Shown: positions 1-7,046 of the stretch, in pieces
Numbering within the stretch: the stretch's first letter is position 1
Layout of the letters: the number at the start of each line of letters is the position of its first letter
Assembly: GCA_017848155.1 (NCBI GenBank)
Contig: JAGAKC010000251.1
Coordinates: forward strand, 1-8,080
Reading direction: 5' to 3'
Source of the DNA: Oscillospiraceae bacterium
Lineage (GTDB): Bacteria > Bacillota > Clostridia > Oscillospirales > Ruminococcaceae
DNA length: 8,080 nt
Translations under genes and position numbers: made by a program
The notes under the pieces: generated by a model
What the model was told of the DNA's origin: nothing
What the model saw: only the letters and a program-made list of their open reading frames with translations
Databases searched by the model: none

Positions 1-50
1 CAGAACAGCTACACACTGAACAGGTCGGGCGACACGTACTATGCGGAGCA
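1..50 (+). repeat. Direct repeat copy 1 (180-bp period, in frame)
   Basis: Bases 1-50 match bases 181-230 at 49 of 50 positions. The only difference is base 33 (C) against 213 (T), a silent GAC/GAT change. The copy encodes QNSYTLNRSGDTYYAE. The repeat may extend upstream of the window, which cannot be seen. Confidence 0.9.
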
Positions 51-993
51 TCATCACGATGGCGAGGAGCATAACACGTCAAACACATCGGTCACGAACA
101 ACATAAGCACAGACCGCACAGTGAATAATGGCGACAATGTGCGTAACGTAACAGTGAACGGCACGGTGCTTCCAGCGGAGCAGAACAGCTACACACTGAA
201 CAGGTCGGGCGATACGTACTATGCGGAGCAGCAGAAGGACGATGCTGAAAAACGCAGCTCACTTACTCCTGCCGCAACGGGTAGCTATCGCAGCAGACTT
301 GACAGCAAAACGCTTGCTGCGCTGGATGAGATAGTAAAGAGTGCAGATATCCGAAGAAATACAGGAAATACTTCTGAGGAGATCAAAGAGAGATACACTG
401 TCAGGACGGACCGCTCCGATGTGATGTACGAATATGTGCATGCAGACAGGCAGGGCACAGATGATGCTCAGGTCCGCTCAACAGGCTCACGCAGACGCTC
501 TGTGAATGGAGCTAAGCTCGACAGGATACAGATGAATCAGCTCAGGACTGCCGCTGTGATGCGTCGTGGAGTTGGTCTGTCGTCGGCAAATGGCAGTGCT
601 CATATTGCTTCGCTGATAGATCACATTGCGAAGGATGCGGAGCAGAAAGCAAATGGTGGGGCTGTAAACAGCTCTTTCAGCTACCGCACGATCGACAGCA
701 GTGAGAATATGGTGATGCTGATACCGCCTGCAGAAATGGACAGATATCAGGCTGAAAGCGGTTATGCAAAGCAAATGCCGCCAATAGATCTCAAGAAGAA
801 GGAAGAGCCTGAACAACAGACACAGTCACAAAAAAAGCCCAGAACAGTAAACAGCAGAAACGAGTCTGTTACCGTAAGTACGATGGGCAGTATAGAAGGC
901 ATGAGCCGTGCGGAGATAAACAGGCTTGTTGATAAGGTATATGAACAGCTTGAAGCAAGGCTGCTCAGGGAGCGCCGTCGCCACGGTCTATGA
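1..993 (+). CDS. C-terminal part of a repeat-containing, hydrophilic CIS-cluster protein of unknown function
   Basis: The frame is open from base 1 to a TGA at 991-993, giving 330 visible residues; the true start lies upstream. An internal GTG at 121 has no ribosome binding site and is not the start. Visible residues 1-16 recur almost exactly at 61-76, revealing a 60-residue period rich in Asn, Thr and Val, with a HHHDGEEH patch at 17-24. The middle is polar and charged, with a Lys/Glu/Gln-rich stretch around 262-280. There is no Cys or Trp, no membrane segment and no recognisable enzyme motif. The last 30 residues (301-330) look like an amphipathic helix ending in LLRERRRHGL. It sits 26 bases before the LysM adaptor gene, so it probably belongs to the injection system. 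A tape-measure, linker or surface protein are all possible. I do not recognise the family, and a function is not assigned. Confidence 0.85.
   Translation, partial: QNSYTLNRSGDTYYAEHHHDGEEHNTSNTSVTNNISTDRTVNNGDNVRNVTVNGTVLPAEQNSYTLNRSGDTYYAEQQKDDAEKRSSLTPAATGSYRSRLDSKTLAALDEIVKSADIRRNTGNTSEEIKERYTVRTDRSDVMYEYVHADRQGTDDAQVRSTGSRRRSVNGAKLDRIQMNQLRTAAVMRRGVGLSSANGSAHIASLIDHIAKDAEQKANGGAVNSSFSYRTIDSSENMVMLIPPAEMDRYQAESGYAKQMPPIDLKKKEEPEQQTQSQKKPRTVNSRNESVTVSTMGSIEGMSRAEINRLVDKVYEQLEARLLRERRRHGL
181..230 (+). repeat. Direct repeat copy 2 (180-bp period, in frame)
   Basis: This is the second copy of the 50-base repeat, again encoding QNSYTLNRSGDTYYAE. The bases after each copy diverge at once: copy 1 continues into HHHDGEEH and copy 2 into QQKDDAEK. 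This second copy therefore looks like the last unit of an array before the unique C-terminal region. Confidence 0.9.
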
Positions 994-1004
994 TAGTTTC
1001 AGAT

Positions 1005-1009
1005 GGAGG
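1005..1009 (+). promoter_or_regulatory. Ribosome binding site for the LysM adaptor gene
   Basis: GGAGG lies 10 bases before the ATG at 1020. It supports that ATG over the in-frame ATG at 1029, which would be 19 bases away. Confidence 0.75.
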
Positions 1010-1019
1010 TGTATAAGAT

Positions 1020-1724
1020 ATGCTGGGAATGACAAAAGCAAAGTTCAAGGTGCTTGACGGAGCAAACAGGCTGCTTAATGCAACGGCGGTGATCGGCGGT
1101 GCAGGAATACCCTGTATATTCAATCCGTCAGAATTCACCATCCAGCGTAATGTCAATTATGCAAAACATAACATTCCCGGTCTTGACAGACCTGTATTGC
1201 AGTTTATAAGCGGAGAAGCGGAAGTGCTCAGCGTCAGTCTTACGTTTGATACATACAGTGCAGGTGTTGGTGCGGTGCAGCCACAGGTCATAGCGTCTAC
1301 TGCGGCTCCTGATGCTGTAAAGCTGGATGTACGAACCTATACAGAGCCGCTTATGAAGCTTTCAACAGTAAACTCTGACACACATGCTCCAAGCCTTGTG
1401 GAGTTCGTGTGGGGCTCCATTAGTTTTAAGGGTTATATCGAGTCCATAACGCAGCGCTTCACCATGTTCAACATGTTCGGAAAGCCTGTGAGAGCTGTGG
1501 TGGACATGTCGCTGATCTCTGATAAGAAGGACAACAATATCAGAAATTCGCCTGACAGAACAAAGGCAAGGTCAGTTTCAGAGGGCGACAGACTGTACAA
1601 TTTCGCATATGCGGAGTACGGTGATTGTTCCGAATGGCGCAGGATCGCTGTTGAGAACAATATTGACAATCCACGCAGGCTGGAGCCTGGTACGGATATC
1701 GTCATACCGCCGATCATAGATTAA
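1020..1724 (+). CDS. CIS tube/baseplate adaptor with C-terminal LysM domain (Afp7-like)
   Basis: This 234-residue protein has the two-part layout of the CIS tube-type adaptor that links the inner tube to the spike hub. Residues 5-170 form the tube-like beta domain, with FNPSEFTIQRNVNY at 34-47, a beta-rich SGEAEVLSVSLTFDTY at 64-79, and VEFVWGSISFKGYIESI at 127-143. Residues about 182-231 are a LysM domain: V-x-EGD-x-L at 186-191, YGD at 200-202, W206-x-x-IA, N-x-I near 214, and LEPGTDIVIPP at 221-231. In phage gpX/gp53 and Afp7-type proteins this LysM module serves baseplate assembly rather than cell-wall binding (known for the families). The length is typical of Afp7-like proteins. The hub gene follows after 18 bases, as in other eCIS loci. 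The assignment is strong at family level; contacts are inferred. Confidence 0.9.
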   Translation: MLGMTKAKFKVLDGANRLLNATAVIGGAGIPCIFNPSEFTIQRNVNYAKHNIPGLDRPVLQFISGEAEVLSVSLTFDTYSAGVGAVQPQVIASTAAPDAVKLDVRTYTEPLMKLSTVNSDTHAPSLVEFVWGSISFKGYIESITQRFTMFNMFGKPVRAVVDMSLISDKKDNNIRNSPDRTKARSVSEGDRLYNFAYAEYGDCSEWRRIAVENNIDNPRRLEPGTDIVIPPIID

Positions 1725-1725
1725 C

Positions 1726-1735
1726 AGAGAGGAGG
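1726..1735 (+). promoter_or_regulatory. Strong ribosome binding site that fixes a GTG start
   Basis: AGAGAGGAGG ends 7 bases before GTG at 1743. No ATG lies at a suitable distance, so this near-ideal Shine-Dalgarno decides the GTG start of the hub gene. Confidence 0.85.
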
Positions 1736-1742
1736 CCGTTCG

Positions 1743-2804
1743 GTGACACCTAGCGAAAAAGAAAGAATAATACCCCAGTGCGAGGTGCAGGTGGGCGGCT
1801 CAAAGCTGAAAAGCCCCGACTATATGATAGAATCGGTGAATGTGCAGCTTTCATCGGGCATAAGTGCAAACAGCTGTGATGTTACACTGTTCTGTGAGTA
1901 CGATCATTCAGGCAGCAAAATAAAGGGCAACGCAGCTTCGATGATACAGGCGGGAAAAAAGGTAGTCGTAAAGCTGGGATATCAGCAGACAAAAAAGGTG
2001 TTTATGGGATATATCAATTCAGTGACCACCGAGTTTTCGTCTGATGGCGTGGTGATCTGCTTTTCGTGTCTTGATGCAAGAGGCCTGCTTATGGGCAATA
2101 CCTCATGGCAGAATTACGAGAATGAGAGCATCAGTCAGATAATCAACAAGCTGCTTAATCCCGTAAGGTCATACACAGACGGTGTACAGGTCAATGTACC
2201 TGGCAGTGCTGATAAAGAGCATCCGATGACACAGCATGATGTGGATGATTATACCTACATCTGTAATCTTGCAAAGGTGACGAACAGCTCCTTCTGTATG
2301 ACAGACACCAAGCTAAGGTTCGTAAAGAATATATATAAATCGGCAAAGCTGCTGGAAACCTACACGTGGGGTAAGGATATGCTTAGCTTTTCACGGACGG
2401 TGGAGCTTGCGGAACAGCTTGGCGCTGTAAAGGTGTCGGGCAGCGATCCAAATACGATAAAGGAGTTCACCGCCACCGCTAAGCCTCAGGGCAGCGGCGG
2501 AAAGACAGGCGCGCAGCTCTGTTCGGGAGTAAAGGCAAAGGAGAAGGAGATCAACAGCAGCTTTGTAAAGAACAAGAATGAAGCACAGTCTTTTGCAGAT
2601 GCAGTGATGTTTGAAAGCTCCATGAAGCTTTGCAGCGGTTCGGCAACTGTACTTGGAAATCAGAAGCTTGAACCGGGTGGAAAGATAAAGTTTGCAAAAC
2701 TTGATCCCAATATTAACGATACATATTATATAACTTCAATCAACCATAAATTCAGCGCAGGCGGCTTCCTTACAGTGATAGGATTCGCCTCTCCCGCTGT
2801 CTGA
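1743..2804 (+). CDS. gp27-like baseplate hub protein (phage late control D / VgrG N-terminal type)
   Basis: This 353-residue protein matches the hub part of VgrG/Afp8 and phage gpD proteins, which form a trimeric ring at the tube end on which the spike sits. Residues 10-115 are the first beta-barrel region, with SVNVQLSSGISANSCDVTL at 31-49 and VVKLGYQQTKKVFMGYINSV at 75-94. Residues 127-145 carry the helical stretch ESISQIINKLLNP. DDYTYICNLAKVTNSSF at 168-184 is the family's typical 'D-Y-x-F/Y-x-x-x-LA' segment. The C-terminus (306-350) has the usual beta region with PGGKIKF and YYITSINHKFSAGGFLTVIGF. It ends without an OB-fold or needle, and those are encoded by the next gene 11 bases downstream. 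The length suits a stand-alone gp27-like hub, not a fused VgrG. The start is a GTG with a strong ribosome binding site. Confidence 0.88.
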   Translation: MTPSEKERIIPQCEVQVGGSKLKSPDYMIESVNVQLSSGISANSCDVTLFCEYDHSGSKIKGNAASMIQAGKKVVVKLGYQQTKKVFMGYINSVTTEFSSDGVVICFSCLDARGLLMGNTSWQNYENESISQIINKLLNPVRSYTDGVQVNVPGSADKEHPMTQHDVDDYTYICNLAKVTNSSFCMTDTKLRFVKNIYKSAKLLETYTWGKDMLSFSRTVELAEQLGAVKVSGSDPNTIKEFTATAKPQGSGGKTGAQLCSGVKAKEKEINSSFVKNKNEAQSFADAVMFESSMKLCSGSATVLGNQKLEPGGKIKFAKLDPNINDTYYITSINHKFSAGGFLTVIGFASPAV

Positions 2805-2805
2805 C

Positions 2806-2810
2806 GGAGG
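2806..2810 (+). promoter_or_regulatory. Ribosome binding site for the spike gene
   Basis: GGAGG begins one base after the hub gene's TGA and lies 5 bases before the ATG at 2816, which suggests tight translational linkage of hub and spike. Confidence 0.8.
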
Positions 2811-2815
2811 AATAT

Positions 2816-3574
2816 ATGTCAGGACTTGTTGACATTTTCGGTGCAAGCAATGGCAGTTCTATCGAAAAAAGCGGCACACGCAGTGGCATAGCGCTTGCAA
2901 AGATCACTAATATAAAAGACCCGAAAAATCTCGGTAGGGTAAAGTGTGCATACATCACAAGCGACAAGGACGCAGGTGAAACGGGCTGGCTTTATTGTAT
3001 CACACCGTTTGGCGGAAACCAGTATGGCAGTTTTTTTCACCCCAATGTTGATGATGTGGTGGCGATCGCATATGAAAACGGAGATATACACCGTCCGTTC
3101 GTTATCGGCTGCCTCTGGGTAAAGGATGCAAAACCGCCGCTTAAAGTAACGAACGGTAAAAACGAGGAATACAAATTCATCACACCCAATAAGAGTTATG
3201 TGGATTTTGTCGATACGAAGGGCAAGGAAAAGATCACTGTTGCAACGCCAAAAGAACGCACCATCATTCTTGATGATGAAAAGCAGCTGATGCAGGTGTC
3301 GGACGGAAAGAACATCATATCTGTAGATGGTAAGACAGGCGAGGTGTCGCTTACATGTGACAAGAAGCTGACTATAAAAGTAGGCGCAGGTGTTACGATA
3401 ACCTGCGACGGCACGACAGGTGCCGTGAATATCAAGACCAACAAAGAGGTCGCACTTGATTCTGCGCAGATAAACGTAAAGGCAAGCGGTACCGCACAGG
3501 TCACAGGCAGTATGCTGACGCTTAAATCGAGTGGTGTAACTACAGTAAAGGGCAGTGTAACAAAGATCAACTGA
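2816..3574 (+). CDS. gp5-like central spike: OB-fold plus beta-helix needle (Phage_base_V type)
   Basis: This 252-residue protein is the spike part of the machine, expected to form a trimer on the hub. Residues 24-101 are a clear gp5/VgrG OB-fold: ITNIKDPKNLGRVK at 30-43, W58, PFGGNQYGSFF at 64-74, a P-x-V-x-D-x-V strand at 76-81, and ENGDIHRPFVIGCLW at 87-101. After a linker, residues about 120-252 are made of short beta strands with DG-turns (for example DGKTGEV at 171 and DGTTGAV at 198), consistent with an intertwined trimeric beta-helix. No gp27 domain is attached, and no PAAR or enzyme domain is visible at the C-terminus, which ends in TKIN. The gp25-like gene starts 24 bases downstream. 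In Afp/PVC the hub and spike are one protein; here two genes share that role. Confidence 0.9.
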   Translation: MSGLVDIFGASNGSSIEKSGTRSGIALAKITNIKDPKNLGRVKCAYITSDKDAGETGWLYCITPFGGNQYGSFFHPNVDDVVAIAYENGDIHRPFVIGCLWVKDAKPPLKVTNGKNEEYKFITPNKSYVDFVDTKGKEKITVATPKERTIILDDEKQLMQVSDGKNIISVDGKTGEVSLTCDKKLTIKVGAGVTITCDGTTGAVNIKTNKEVALDSAQINVKASGTAQVTGSMLTLKSSGVTTVKGSVTKIN

Positions 3575-3585
3575 CCGATATGAAC

Positions 3586-3591
3586 GGAGGG
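3586..3591 (+). promoter_or_regulatory. Ribosome binding site for the gp25-like gene
   Basis: GGAGGG lies 7 bases before the ATG at 3599 and selects it as the start. Confidence 0.8.
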
Positions 3592-3598
3592 AAACACA

Positions 3599-4009
3599 AT
3601 GACTGATAATAAGCGCTTTATGGGCAGGGGATTCAAATTCCCGTTCAGTATCGATCCGTCAACGCATCGTATCGCAATGAGCAGTGCGGAGGACGATATA
3701 TCAGAAGCGATCAGAGTGATACTGCGCACGAATCTGGGCGAGCGTGTGATGCTGCCCGAATTCGGGACTACAGCAGGTGATTTCGTGTTTTCCGATAACA
3801 GTGCGGAGCGTATTGCGGCACTGGAAAGCAGTGTGCAGGATGCTCTTGAAGAGTGGGAGCCCAGAATAAGTAATATCGAGGTCCATGCACTTGATAACGG
3901 TGGCAGTAAGGGAATGCTGGAGCTTGATATAAAATACACCGTAAGAACGACCAACAACCAGTTCAATATGGTCTATCCGTTCTACATGATGGAGGGTGAG
4001 GGCAAATGA
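3599..4009 (+). CDS. gp25-like baseplate wedge / sheath initiator (Afp9- and TssE-like)
   Basis: This 136-residue protein belongs to the GPW/gp25 family. Members sit at the baseplate-sheath junction and present the first beta-handshake strands that start sheath polymerisation. Visible hallmarks are GFKFPF at 11-16, the helix EDDISEAIRVIL at 31-42, the GERVMLPEFG motif at 47-56, and WEPRI at 86-90, which holds the family's near-invariant EPR. The strand region IEVH and LELDIKYTVRTTNNQFNMVYPF follows to the C-terminus. The length is normal for the family. Its TGA overlaps the next start by four bases (ATGA), so it is probably translationally coupled to the large wedge gene. The family assignment is very secure. 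Whether it belongs to an extracellular CIS rather than a prophage rests on the neighbours. Confidence 0.95.
   Translation: MTDNKRFMGRGFKFPFSIDPSTHRIAMSSAEDDISEAIRVILRTNLGERVMLPEFGTTAGDFVFSDNSAERIAALESSVQDALEEWEPRISNIEVHALDNGGSKGMLELDIKYTVRTTNNQFNMVYPFYMMEGEGK
3991..3996 (+). promoter_or_regulatory. Ribosome binding site inside the gp25-like gene for the wedge gene
   Basis: GGAGGG within the last codons of the gp25-like gene lies 9 bases before the ATG at 4006. Together with the ATGA overlap this points to coupled translation. Confidence 0.75.
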
Positions 4010-7000
4010 ATACACCAAAGCTTGACAGCAGATCTGTAGAAGATATTCTTGCTCTTATCAAGAAGAAAAGTGAATTCTACACTCCTGAATGGATGCTGGA
4101 TCCTGATGATCCTGATGGCGGAGCAGCGCTTGCACAGCTGTTTGCGGAGATGTTTCACGGAACTATAGACAGGTACAACCGATTTCCGGACAAGTGCTAT
4201 CTTGAGTTCCTGAATATGATAGGTGTATGTGCAAAGTCAGTTTCTCCGTCGGTCGGAATGGCGGCGGCAGACCTTGTGGACGGTGCACAGACCAATGTTT
4301 TCATTAAAAGCGGTACACAGCTTTTCACCGATATCTCTGATGAGGAGAACGGTGACAAACGTGTGGTATATGAAACTGTATCAGGTATGTTTGCAACTCC
4401 TGCGGAATTGAAGTCCATATACATGACCTTTCCTGATGAGGACATCATTACGGGAACAGATGTGTCTGATGAGGATGCATTTCCCTTGTTGTTTTTTTCA
4501 CCTGAAAGTTCTAAGAATATCGAACGGCACGCATTTGCTGTGGCGCATGCATATGTGCTTAAGCTGAATGGCAGTGCGGAGATAAGCTTAAAGCTTACAA
4601 ATCTTGCTATGACGTACAAGGATGCTCAGCTGATGCAGCAGCTTTGCAGCTCTGATTTTGCAGAGTGGAGCTTTATCTCGGAAAAAGGAAAATTACATCT
4701 TGATGCGGCTTTTGTAAATGATCATATCGTGCTGTCAAAGCCAGAGGGTGAACTGATATTTACCGATGACAGCGGCAATCGTCCGCAGGACGATGAAGAA
4801 GCAAGCGGATGGATATTCTGTGAGATGAAGAAAACATCCTTTCTGAATGACATTTTCGTCGATCACATTTATATCAACAGCCGCAGCCTTAATGATGCGG
4901 AAACCGGCAACGGAATAACTCCGTCGCATATCTTCTACAATGACAATGAGCTTTCTGCAGAAGAAGCGGGATACTGTTTCGGTAAGGGGCCTGCGGTATA
5001 CGATGTGGTATATATCGACTGCCCGGAAGCATTCAGCAAATGCGGCGCCGATGTAACGATAGATATGTCTGTATCTACGGTCATATTGAAGGACTTTGTC
5101 ATTACTGATGTAGTGGGACAGGAGTTCAACAATAAGCTTGTGGTTGACAAGGAGGATACCAAGGCAGCACCTCCTGATGACATATACATAAGTGAAGTGC
5201 AGTGGGAGTACTGGAACGGATATGGATGGGCGAAGCTTGATGTCAAGGGCAATGTCAATCCGTTTTCCTGCCACGGTGAAGAGGGTAAAAAGACAGTAAG
5301 CTTCACATGTCCCGATGACTTTGAAGCTTCTGTTCAGAACGCCTATGAGGGCATGTGGATACGTATCCGTGTGCGTGAGGTAGAGAATAGCCTCAGCACT
5401 CACAGCAGATGGCTGGTTCCGTGGCTGAAGGGCGTCAATATCCGCTTCGATTATGGCAGCACATACCTTCCCGTGCAGGCGGTCAGCGTTTGCAACAACT
5501 GTGAAAAGACATATTTCGAGACGGACGGCTCACCTGCCAGTCTGAGGCTGTTCCGTCTTATGCCTGACAAATATGATACGGTGTATTTTATGTTCGACAG
5601 TGCACCGGCGGGTTATCCTGTAAACTTTTACTTTGAGTTTGCAGGGTCTGATGACGAAGAACGTGACATTATCTTTGAGTACCTTGCAGTAGAGCATGGG
5701 ACAAGAAGTGTATGGAGAGAGATCAAGGCGGATGACCATACAGGCGGCTTTTCAGCAAGCGGTATCATATCGCTTTACACTCCGTCTGATTTTGCACATG
5801 TTCAGCTTTTTGGTCAGGAGGGCTGCTGGATAAGGGCAGTAAAGCTGTCGAAGAAAAGAGGTATACATCCGCGGCTTTGCAGCATACACAAGAATGTTGT
5901 GGAGATCATCCAGAAAGAGAGCGTGAATGATGAGCGGCATGATTATATTGCCGGAAAGCTGTGGCAGGAGGTTGTTCTTGCTAACAGACCCATTATCAGC
6001 TGTGACCTCTGGGTAAATGAGCTTGGTGAAACATCAGTTTCAGAGCTGAACGAGCTGAAACGACTCGATAGCAGCAGTGTCCGTATGGTTACGGATGATG
6101 ATGGTCAGCTGACCGAGTGTTGGGTAAGATGGCAGCCAAGAATGACTCTTTCGGATTCTTCATCATCCGACAGACACTATCAGCTGGATTATAGTCGTGG
6201 TGCGATACTTTTCGGCGATGGAACGAACGGTAAGATCCCTGCATATTCAGGTGACACCGAGATAAGCATTGATTATTCCTTTGGCGGCGGAAGTATGGGA
6301 AATCTCCCTGCGGGAGCCATTGACGGACTTATCGTTGGAATACCGTTCGTTGAACGGATGACGAACATCGAGGCTACCTGTGGCGGAAGCAACGGTCAGA
6401 GCCTTGATGCGATACGCAGGATAGGAGCCGCACGCTTAAAGCACAGGGGCAGAGCGGTAACATCAGGAGATTTCGAAACGCTTGTAATGGAGCAGTTTAC
6501 TGAGGTCGAAGAGGTGCGTTGTTTCTGCGGACGGAACAGGAATGCGGTATCTGAGAACGGCAGTATAACCATCGTGGTCAAATCGAAGGATCTTGCAAGC
6601 GCAACCTATTCAGCAGCGCTTTGCCGCAGGATAGAGGACTTCCTGTGTAAAAATGCAAGCCTTGAGCCTGTGGCAGGCGGCAGACTTTCGGTAATACCTG
6701 CAAGGGTGATGCGTGTAAGCGCTGAAGTCATAGTACAGATAGATGATTATGAGTATGCGGTACAGACGGAGCGTGCGGTCATCACTGCGATAAACGATAT
6801 CATGGGCAGCACGTATGGCGGCAGCATAGGCCGTATGCCGACAGTGAGTGCAGTATATACTGCATTGAAAAAGGTGGAGCATATCTCCTATGTCAGCAGA
6901 GTGCTGCTTACAGGTGAGTATTATCATAACAGCGAAAAGGTGATAGTATCACTGGATGATTCCGACAGCTACAGATATTTCATTGCTGCTGCGGGCACTC

Positions 7001-7017
7001 ATATAGTGAAGATATAA
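4006..7017 (+). CDS. Large baseplate-J wedge protein (Afp11-like putative baseplate assembly protein)
   Basis: This 1003-residue protein fits the long 'putative baseplate assembly protein' class of CIS loci, the counterpart of Afp11 and T4 gp6. The N-terminus has YTPEWMLDPDDPDGGAAL at 25-42, followed by RYNRFPDKCYLEFLNMIGV at 56-74, the wedge signature also present in the next gene. Two similar beta-rich modules lie at about 398-480 (WEY at 400, WIRIR) and 555-633 (FEY at 557, WIRAV). VYFMFDSAPAGYPVNFYFEF follows the usual 'FD-x-P' strand pattern between them. The J-domain core is at the C-terminal third: RGAILFGDGTNGKIP (731-745), FGGGSMGNLPAG (759-770) and RGRAVTSGDFETLV (814-827). The ATG overlaps the upstream stop. 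At 1003 residues it is far longer than typical phage gpJ (about 300-400), which supports a CIS over an ordinary P2-like prophage. It should form the ring of wedges around the hub. Confidence 0.92.
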   Translation: MNTPKLDSRSVEDILALIKKKSEFYTPEWMLDPDDPDGGAALAQLFAEMFHGTIDRYNRFPDKCYLEFLNMIGVCAKSVSPSVGMAAADLVDGAQTNVFIKSGTQLFTDISDEENGDKRVVYETVSGMFATPAELKSIYMTFPDEDIITGTDVSDEDAFPLLFFSPESSKNIERHAFAVAHAYVLKLNGSAEISLKLTNLAMTYKDAQLMQQLCSSDFAEWSFISEKGKLHLDAAFVNDHIVLSKPEGELIFTDDSGNRPQDDEEASGWIFCEMKKTSFLNDIFVDHIYINSRSLNDAETGNGITPSHIFYNDNELSAEEAGYCFGKGPAVYDVVYIDCPEAFSKCGADVTIDMSVSTVILKDFVITDVVGQEFNNKLVVDKEDTKAAPPDDIYISEVQWEYWNGYGWAKLDVKGNVNPFSCHGEEGKKTVSFTCPDDFEASVQNAYEGMWIRIRVREVENSLSTHSRWLVPWLKGVNIRFDYGSTYLPVQAVSVCNNCEKTYFETDGSPASLRLFRLMPDKYDTVYFMFDSAPAGYPVNFYFEFAGSDDEERDIIFEYLAVEHGTRSVWREIKADDHTGGFSASGIISLYTPSDFAHVQLFGQEGCWIRAVKLSKKRGIHPRLCSIHKNVVEIIQKESVNDERHDYIAGKLWQEVVLANRPIISCDLWVNELGETSVSELNELKRLDSSSVRMVTDDDGQLTECWVRWQPRMTLSDSSSSDRHYQLDYSRGAILFGDGTNGKIPAYSGDTEISIDYSFGGGSMGNLPAGAIDGLIVGIPFVERMTNIEATCGGSNGQSLDAIRRIGAARLKHRGRAVTSGDFETLVMEQFTEVEEVRCFCGRNRNAVSENGSITIVVKSKDLASATYSAALCRRIEDFLCKNASLEPVAGGRLSVIPARVMRVSAEVIVQIDDYEYAVQTERAVITAINDIMGSTYGGSIGRMPTVSAVYTALKKVEHISYVSRVLLTGEYYHNSEKVIVSLDDSDSYRYFIAAAGTHIVKI

Positions 7018-7027
7018 GACCATATAG

Positions 7028-7034
7028 AAAGGGG
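7028..7034 (+). promoter_or_regulatory. Ribosome binding site for the second wedge gene
   Basis: AAAGGGG lies 12 bases before the ATG at 7047, which is rather long, and only 4 bases before a nearer ATG at 7039. The nearer ATG reads Met-Tyr-Lys-stop, so the long frame must begin at 7047 or reach it by reinitiation. Confidence 0.55.
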
Positions 7035-7046
7035 ATCCATGTATAA

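Noticed and set aside
121..993. GTG at 121 as the start of the first gene
   Set aside because: The frame is open back to base 1, the repeat continues upstream across 121 in the same frame, and there is no ribosome binding site before 121.
1183..1210. Promoter-like pair TTGACA and TATAAG with a 16-base spacer
   Set aside because: It lies inside conserved coding sequence of the LysM adaptor gene and no gene starts just downstream. A chance match is more likely.
3580..3606. Eight-codon frame starting at ATG 3580 before the gp25-like gene
   Set aside because: It contains the ribosome binding site itself, has no such site of its own, and is out of frame. It is probably chance.
3196..3966. Long reverse-strand open frame of 256 codons
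   Set aside because: It lies opposite the spike and gp25-like genes, both of which show clear family motifs. Its product is Ser/Val/Leu-rich, as expected from a complementary shadow, and it bridges two unrelated genes.
4492..4498. Seven-T homopolymer in the wedge gene (others: T7 at 3031-3037, A7 at 830-836) as possible slippage sites
   Set aside because: The reading frames continue unbroken with family motifs on both sides, so no programmed frameshift is needed.
4735..5403. Reverse-strand open frame of 222 codons
   Set aside because: It is entirely antisense to the wedge gene, has no recognisable motif, and has no suitable ribosome binding site that I can see.
5491..5502. CNNC motif in the wedge protein as a metal or redox site
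   Set aside because: There is no second Cys/His pair nearby to complete a site, and a lone CxxC in a large structural protein is weak evidence.
6151..6170. Inverted repeat TCGGAT / ATCCGA with an 8-base loop
   Set aside because: It is only six base pairs, lies inside the wedge gene over a Ser/Asp codon run, and has no following T-run. It is not a terminator.
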